Shown here: positions 6,742-11,513 of the stretch, one piece after another | Position numbering within the stretch: the stretch's first letter is position 1 | How the letters are laid out: the number at the start of each line of letters is the position of its first letter | Source: Thiotrichales bacterium HSG1 | Lineage (GTDB): Bacteria; Pseudomonadota; Gammaproteobacteria; Beggiatoales; Beggiatoaceae | Direction of reading: 5' to 3' | Assembly: GCA_030378125.1 (NCBI GenBank) | Contig: JAUCGN010000039.1 | Location: 1-11,513 of the forward strand | Length of the DNA: 11,513 nt | Translations under genes and position numbers: made by a program | The notes under the pieces: generated by a model | What the model saw: only the letters and a program-made list of their open reading frames with translations | Told to the model about the DNA's origin: nothing | Databases searched by the model: none

Positions 6742-9060
6742 TTATCTCAATTTAACCGGACCATGCCAAGCTCCTAATTCCACATTAGTAACTTGCCCAG
6801 CATAAATCAAAACACAATCATCAGGAACTCGTTCATCAAGTACCAGTGGTAAATCAACTTTACCATTAATTTGAACTTGTTCGGAATCATTAAACTGTTG
6901 TACAACTGTTGAATTAACATGTACTCCAGCCACATCAGCATCAATTGTACTTTGTAAAGCAGTAGCCCGCCGCACTAAGCAGTCACCAGAATAAATTGGC
7001 ATTTCAGTAATACGCTGTAAACCATCGACAGCTTTATTTTCCAAAACAGTAGGAATTTGCCAACCAGTAGAATTATTAGGTTTTTTGCTTCCAACTAAAG
7101 CCTGTAACTCATCTCGAACTTGCTCAGAAGAAGTATAATCAAAATTATCTATTTCAAACAGATTACCTAACACTCGTAACACTTTCCAAGCTGGCCTAGT
7201 ACCACCAGTTGGGTTAACTACACCAACGAAACTTTGCCATTGACCTTCGGCATTAACATAAGTACCACTAGTTTCGGTAAACAAGGAAATTGGCAAAATT
7301 ACATCAGCATAGTTTTCTATCGCTTCGGTTTTATAGGCTGTTAATGAAACTACAAAATCAGCTTGTTCTAAACTTGCCAATGAACTGTTACAACTATCCA
7401 ATTCTGGTTCTAGCCCTAGCAATATATAGGCTTTCAAATCTTGAGACAACATGGCATTGGCATCTAAACCAACTTCAGAAATTGATTCTCCACCAGCTTG
7501 ACGATGTGGCACAACTCCAGCTAACCATGCTCCAACAGTATTATTGGCTTCTGGTAAGTAACCAAATTTAGCCCCACTTAATTTAGCAATGGTGGCCGCC
7601 AAAGCTCGCACCGTAGAAAACTGTGGATGGGAAATAGCTAAATTACCTAGCAAAACTGTTCGTTGTTTACCAGTTTGTAAAGTTTTTGCTATTGCTTGTT
7701 GTTCAGCATTTACCTCAACGTTAGCTAATAGCTTTCGCATAGCCATAGGAATCAATTGATTACCTAATAGAGCTTTCGCAATTCCGGCCAAATTTTCCAC
7801 CCAAGCATTTGGGGCTATAATCATTTTAGCAGTAAGCGGAAAATTAAACTCATAATCAATTGGATTAAAAACAGCTATTTTAGCTCCAGACTTGCGTAAT
7901 CTATGATTGAGAATTGGTTGTTCTTTGCGTAAATGTGAACCTATCAACAAGGCAGCATCACTGGTTTCTAAATCGGTAATAGTTTGACCCAAATAAGGAA
8001 ATAGTGGAGTTTGCTCTTGATCGCTAAAATCAATCTGTCTTAACCGATGGTCAATATTATTGCTACCAATACCACGCATTAGTTTTTGCAATAAAAATAA
8101 CTCTTCTATTGTAGCCGTTGGTGATGCTAAAGTTCCAATAGACTCTTTCGCAATCGGTTTAAGATTATCAATTGCATAAGCTAAAGCAACATCCCAATGT
8201 ACCTTTTGCCAAGTTCCATCTTTTTTAATCATGGGACTGGTAACTCGATCTTCAGCAGTCAAACCTTCATAGCTAAACCGATCTCGATCCGAAATCCAAA
8301 CTTCATTAATCGCTTCATTTTCTTTTGGAACTACTCGCAAAACTTGATCACGCCGAGTATGGACTGAGAGATTAGAACCAACTGAATCATGCGGAGCAAT
8401 GGTGGAATGTTGTTGCATTTCCCAAGCTCGGGCTGAAAATCTAAATGGTTTAGAAGTCAAAGCACCAACTGGACAAACATCGATCATATTACCAGAAAGT
8501 TCTGAAGTAACATTCTGCTCAACATAAGTTCCAATTGTCATGTGTTCGCCTCGTCCCGGAGCACCCATTTCTGGAACTCCACTTATCTCTTGGCTAAATC
8601 GCACACAACGAGTACAATGAATACAACGAGTCATTTCTGTCGCAATCAGTGGTCCTAAATTTTTACTGATAACAACCCGTTTATCTTCTCGATAATTAGA
8701 ACTATCATTACCATAGCCAACTGCAACATCTTGCAATTCGCACTCACCACCTTGATCACAAACTGGACAATCTAAAGGGTGGTTAATTAACAAAAACTCC
8801 ATCACCGCTTTTTGAGCAACAAGTGCTTTAGTTGAGCGGGTAAAAACCTTCATGCCATCCATTATCGGAGTGGCACAAGCGGGCATTGGTTTAGGGGCTT
8901 TTTCTACTTCAACCAAACACATCCGGCAACTAGCAGCTATTGAAAGTTTTTTATGATAACAAAAACGAGGAACGTCTATTCCATTAGCTTCTGTCACTTC
9001 AATTAGCTTTTGACCGGCTTGGGCTTGATAAGGTTTGCCATCTATTTCAATCGTTACCAT
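6742..9060 (-). CDS. nuoG: NADH-quinone oxidoreductase subunit G (complex I, NuoG)
   Basis: The 772-residue product is the large iron-sulfur subunit of the peripheral arm of complex I, relaying electrons from NADH/FMN toward the quinone site. The N-terminus is ferredoxin-like with [2Fe-2S] ligands C34, C45, C48 and C62. The His-Cys motif HPLDCPVCDQGGEC gives H94, C98, C101 and C107 for one [4Fe-4S] cluster. CIHCTRC (C146, C149, C152) with C196 in VCPVGA gives another. Where E. coli and Thermus carry four extra cysteines for cluster N7, this protein reads APHDSVGSNL, so N7 is absent, as in mitochondrial and many alpha/beta-proteobacterial homologs. Residues ~250-690 form the molybdopterin-oxidoreductase-like domain, and the length fits the shorter NuoG type. 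The ATG start gives the expected MVTIEIDGKPY beginning. Neither nuoF upstream nor nuoH downstream is present. Confidence 0.96.
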   Translation of the reverse strand: MVTIEIDGKPYQAQAGQKLIEVTEANGIDVPRFCYHKKLSIAASCRMCLVEVEKAPKPMPACATPIMDGMKVFTRSTKALVAQKAVMEFLLINHPLDCPVCDQGGECELQDVAVGYGNDSSNYREDKRVVISKNLGPLIATEMTRCIHCTRCVRFSQEISGVPEMGAPGRGEHMTIGTYVEQNVTSELSGNMIDVCPVGALTSKPFRFSARAWEMQQHSTIAPHDSVGSNLSVHTRRDQVLRVVPKENEAINEVWISDRDRFSYEGLTAEDRVTSPMIKKDGTWQKVHWDVALAYAIDNLKPIAKESIGTLASPTATIEELFLLQKLMRGIGSNNIDHRLRQIDFSDQEQTPLFPYLGQTITDLETSDAALLIGSHLRKEQPILNHRLRKSGAKIAVFNPIDYEFNFPLTAKMIIAPNAWVENLAGIAKALLGNQLIPMAMRKLLANVEVNAEQQAIAKTLQTGKQRTVLLGNLAISHPQFSTVRALAATIAKLSGAKFGYLPEANNTVGAWLAGVVPHRQAGGESISEVGLDANAMLSQDLKAYILLGLEPELDSCNSSLASLEQADFVVSLTAYKTEAIENYADVILPISLFTETSGTYVNAEGQWQSFVGVVNPTGGTRPAWKVLRVLGNLFEIDNFDYTSSEQVRDELQALVGSKKPNNSTGWQIPTVLENKAVDGLQRITEMPIYSGDCLVRRATALQSTIDADVAGVHVNSTVVQQFNDSEQVQINGKVDLPLVLDERVPDDCVLIYAGQVTNVELGAWHGPVKLR

Positions 9061-9072
9061 TATTTTTTATTT

Positions 9073-9123
9073 ATGGTGAATACCATTTCTCGAAGTGAAA
9101 AGAATGACAGTTCTTAAACTGCC
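9073..9123 (-). other. Two small hairpins in the nuoG leader
   Basis: ATGGT-GAAT-ACCAT (9073-9086) and GACAGTT-CTTA-AACTGCC (9106-9123, one G-T pair) both fall within 65 nt upstream of the nuoG start. No clear Shine-Dalgarno is visible there. They may shape the leader mRNA. No known riboswitch is recognised. Confidence 0.3.
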
Positions 9124-9216
9124 GAACTCGTAAATACGGAGGATATATAAGTTTTTATCCAAAACAGGAGTTCAAAATTTATTCAATTTCCAAATAATCG
9201 ACTAATTCTTAATTGT

Positions 9217-9245
9217 ATTCTATCAACTTAACTTTGAACTATCAA
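9217..9245 (-). promoter_or_regulatory. Sigma70-type promoter for nuoG
   Basis: Read on the - strand, TTGATA (9245-9240) and TAGAAT (9222-9217) each match 5/6 of the consensus and are separated by exactly 17 bp. Transcription would start near 9210, giving a leader of about 150 nt. This accounts for much of the 261-bp gap (9061-9321), in which no gene is seen, and supports nuoG being transcribed separately from the methyltransferase. Confidence 0.5.
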
Positions 9246-9258
9246 ATATAGGCAAATA

Positions 9259-9271
9259 GTTTACAGTAAAC
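9259..9271. promoter_or_regulatory. Perfect 13-bp palindrome upstream of the nuoG promoter
   Basis: GTTTAC-A-GTAAAC is a perfect inverted repeat 14 bp upstream of the putative -35 box and ~50 bp past the methyltransferase stop. Its position suits an operator for a dimeric regulator. A one-base loop makes it a poor RNA hairpin. No regulator is assigned. Confidence 0.3.
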
Positions 9272-9321
9272 AGACAACTAATCGCAAGTGAAATGGTTAT
9301 ATTCCTTGTTTTTAATTAACA

Positions 9322-11103
9322 TCACACCTTAACTAGCCACAAATGGTACATATGGATAAAAGTATTTGGTAATTGCTCTTCAACAAATTCCCAGTATTTC
9401 AATTGTGATGGATGTAGATGTTTAGGGATAGTGTCTTTTAATTTTTCTACATTTTCAGTCACGGTCTCATTAGCTACCATACCCACAAAACGTAATCCTA
9501 ATTTATCCAGTGCAGTTTGAATTTTAGGCAAAGTAAATCGATGTTCTTGTACATGAAATAATAAATCTCTACATTGAGGTAAATTATAGAAATCACTCCA
9601 TTTTGTGACCGATTTAATTTCTTGATATTCATCGTTTAACACTTGCCGGCGAAAATCTCTTATTTCCCCATCTTTACCAGTCAATCCTAGTTCAGCAATT
9701 TTAGCACGAGCCTTAACAACATCTCTCCGAGCAGCCTCACTGTATAAGCCAACATACATCAAACCACCATCATGTAATACATCCACCAGAGCCTGCCAGC
9801 CTTGCATCGGATCATGCATATGATGTAAAACTCCAGCACATTCAATAATATGAAATTTTTTATTAAGCTGTCCAACGTTCAACAAGTCACCCTGTTTAAA
9901 ATCAATATTAGTAACATTATTATCTCTGGCCATCCTTATTCCATAAGCCAAACTAGCACCGCTTATATCAACCGCAATAATTTTATTATTGGATTGTGAA
10001 GTAGCAGTTGAAATAGGATGTTGACCAGTACCAGCCCCAGCAACCAATATATCTAATTTAGAATTTAAAAATTCAGGCAGGGTAAAATTGTATTGTTTTA
10101 ACTGTTCTTTGTATCTTGAACGACCGGTAGCAATAAACCAACGTGGGTAAGGGTGTTCTTCGTACTGAGCTTTAACCTTTTGGGAAATCTCATCAGAAAT
10201 AATCCCTAATTGTGGTAGATTAGCTTTTATTTCATTCTCAATTTGAGTGTTTACCAAAGTACGTTTCAAGACTAAATAAAAACTTGGTTCCCAAACGTTC
10301 TTATCTTTTGCCAATAATTCTTCCCTGCAACTTAATTCAGATAATTGGTTATACAAAGCATATAACAGTAACTTAAACTCCAAATCTGCCAGATTTTCTT
10401 GCTTAATATTAGTGATAATATCCTGCTCAAGTTGTTCTAGTATTTTCGATTCTTCTGGAGATACATAAAATACATAATCATTGTTAAAACAAGCGTGTGC
10501 TAATCCAGTACAAAAAATTTTTATTTCTGCTAAATCACCTATGTCAGCTATCGAATTTGGATAAGCCAACAATATTTGCTTCCTGACATTAGTAAGTAAT
10601 GTTTCAGTATCAATATTAGTATTAATGCTTTTAAATAATAAATCTAAAAACATTTGATCCAAAAGTATTTCACGCTTAGATTTAAATAAATTATCATTAT
10701 TTTCAATCTGTTGTAGTGAATCTGCTTTAGCCTTGAGTTGACTTCTAGCCAATGGAACTGCTTCGGTAAATAACAAGGGATTTTGTAGACATTTAAACAG
10801 TTCATTAGCAATAACTGGTTCAAAGGATGACAAACCACTTTTTTGCAAAATATGTAAAAATTGCCTTTTCAATTCAATATCTTTATGCCGTAATAAAATT
10901 GCATTTACTATAGCTTCTAGGGCCTTAGGATAATTATCCATTTCAAAGTAGGCAACAGCCAAACCAGCATAAGCATTATCGGAACGATTATCCAGTTTTA
11001 ACGCATGTTGAAAGGCTTCTAACGCCTCAGCATAACGCTTTTTCTTTAATAATTTTTCACCTCGTTGTAGCTTAGTTAAAATAATTTTTTCTATATTTTT
11101 CAT
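9322..11103 (-). CDS. TPR-repeat SAM-dependent methyltransferase
   Basis: The 593-residue product has about two TPR-like helical pairs at the N-terminus (~8-75; AYAGLAVAYFEMDNYPKALE is typical). A long helical region (~90-300) follows, then YEEHPYPRW (~314-322), a motif I remember from this TPR-methyltransferase family. A class I methyltransferase fold comes next: motif I ILVAGAGTGQHP (352-363) for SAM binding, acidic D379 in IIAVDIS, and GVLHHMHDP (424-432). The C-terminal part is helical. Its substrate is unknown; the TPR part suggests a protein partner, and the enzyme is probably cytoplasmic since no signal peptide is seen. The ATG overlaps the stop of the upstream DUF29 gene as ATGA and has no clear Shine-Dalgarno, so translation is probably coupled. 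Confidence 0.85.
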   Translation of the reverse strand: MKNIEKIILTKLQRGEKLLKKKRYAEALEAFQHALKLDNRSDNAYAGLAVAYFEMDNYPKALEAIVNAILLRHKDIELKRQFLHILQKSGLSSFEPVIANELFKCLQNPLLFTEAVPLARSQLKAKADSLQQIENNDNLFKSKREILLDQMFLDLLFKSINTNIDTETLLTNVRKQILLAYPNSIADIGDLAEIKIFCTGLAHACFNNDYVFYVSPEESKILEQLEQDIITNIKQENLADLEFKLLLYALYNQLSELSCREELLAKDKNVWEPSFYLVLKRTLVNTQIENEIKANLPQLGIISDEISQKVKAQYEEHPYPRWFIATGRSRYKEQLKQYNFTLPEFLNSKLDILVAGAGTGQHPISTATSQSNNKIIAVDISGASLAYGIRMARDNNVTNIDFKQGDLLNVGQLNKKFHIIECAGVLHHMHDPMQGWQALVDVLHDGGLMYVGLYSEAARRDVVKARAKIAELGLTGKDGEIRDFRRQVLNDEYQEIKSVTKWSDFYNLPQCRDLLFHVQEHRFTLPKIQTALDKLGLRFVGMVANETVTENVEKLKDTIPKHLHPSQLKYWEFVEEQLPNTFIHMYHLWLVKV

Positions 11104-11513
11104 AATTTTTTTGTAGCGAATGGATAAAATTCATCATCTAAAATTTCAGGAATTGTGTAAGGACAACTGGTGGGAAAAATATCTTTTACTAATTTAGTTT
11201 CCTTCACTGCTAAGCTAACAGCATCTTCATAAGAATCATTGATTACAATAGATAATTTAGATTTAAGTCCAGGTGATTTACGCAACCTTCTTTTAAGCCG
11301 TAAACGTTGTTCAATTATCGTCGCTCTCCAACTTCTACCATCAAATTCCTGCCAACGCTCAGATAGTTGTTGATACTGAAATTGCCATTTCAACAAATAT
11401 GCTAGTAAGATTATTAATCTACTTTCCAATTCATTAGTTTCCGCTTTGCCCATATCAGACAATTCCTTTAGCAAATTAACAATATCTAGTTTACTAAATT
11501 GTCCAGCTTGCAA
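11100..11513 (-). CDS. DUF29 family protein, 5' end outside the window
   Basis: The visible 138 codons match the DUF29 pattern (Pfam DUF29, unknown function, common in cyanobacteria and some sulfur bacteria): AGQFSKLDIVNLLKEL, LESRLIILLAYLLKWQFQ, SWRATIIEQR, LRKSPGLKSKL, ETKLVKDIFPTSCPYTI and a final DDEFYP. The most N-terminal DUF29 residues are absent. The TTG at the window edge (11513-11511) corresponds to an internal leucine in this family, so the true start lies beyond the window. The stop TGA overlaps the methyltransferase ATG by four bases, implying one transcript. No catalytic role is known and none is proposed. Confidence 0.88.
   Translation of the reverse strand: MQAGQFSKLDIVNLLKELSDMGKAETNELESRLIILLAYLLKWQFQYQQLSERWQEFDGRSWRATIIEQRLRLKRRLRKSPGLKSKLSIVINDSYEDAVSLAVKETKLVKDIFPTSCPYTIPEILDDEFYPFATKKL

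Noticed and set aside
7290..7571. + strand open frame inside nuoG, and similar frames at 179-379, 2119-2346, 4765-4962 and 10644-10838
   Set aside because: All lie within well-supported genes in other frames. They have low-complexity translations and no ribosome sites or family resemblance.
9105..9132. Small + strand ORF beginning MTVLKLPNS downstream of nuoG's divergent side
   Set aside because: It stops after nine codons, and the sequence is better explained as a hairpin in the nuoG leader.
11511..11513. TTG as the start codon of the DUF29 gene
   Set aside because: The codon sits where the family has an internal leucine, and the N-terminal DUF29 residues are missing, so the gene continues past the window edge.

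Overview
The window is AT-rich and carries gammaproteobacterial-looking genes on an accessory background. The placement rests on the NuoG sequence type and on a DUF29 gene next to a TPR-methyltransferase, a mix I associate with Thiotrichales-like sulfur bacteria. That taxonomic guess is an inference from memory.

Left half, + strand (1-6444): a possible small or partial ORF (12-119) is followed by a 544-residue exported protein (154-1788). Its N-terminal part carries a PD-(D/E)XK nuclease-like signature and its C-terminal part is hydrophobic and Gly/Ala-rich. Next comes a tandem array of four paralogous exported proteins of about 380-390 residues (1848, 3119, 4523 and 5755 onward). Each copy has a strong AAGGAG ribosome site, a near-identical first ~110 residues with a signal peptide, a conserved core and C-terminus, and two central segments that differ in length and sequence. 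Copies 1 and 3 are intact. Copy 2 is interrupted by a 181-bp IS200/IS605-type palindrome-bearing element (3963-4143); removing it restores a 377-codon frame. Copy 4 is cut short at about 6370 by a GC-rich, highly structured ~280-bp segment, possibly a fragment of a retroelement such as a group II intron.

Right half, - strand (6742-11513): nuoG of respiratory complex I stands alone, with no nuoF or nuoH beside it. It has a good sigma70-like promoter about 155 bp upstream of its start. Beyond it lie a TPR-containing SAM methyltransferase and, overlapping it by ATGA, a DUF29 gene that runs out of the window. A hairpin at 6676-6703 separates the two convergent halves.

The candidate novel system is the left half: an exported putative nuclease followed by a diversified, recombining array of exported cysteine-pair proteins. 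It resembles a toxin with a polyimmunity or recognition repertoire. That functional link is inferred from gene order and architecture only.
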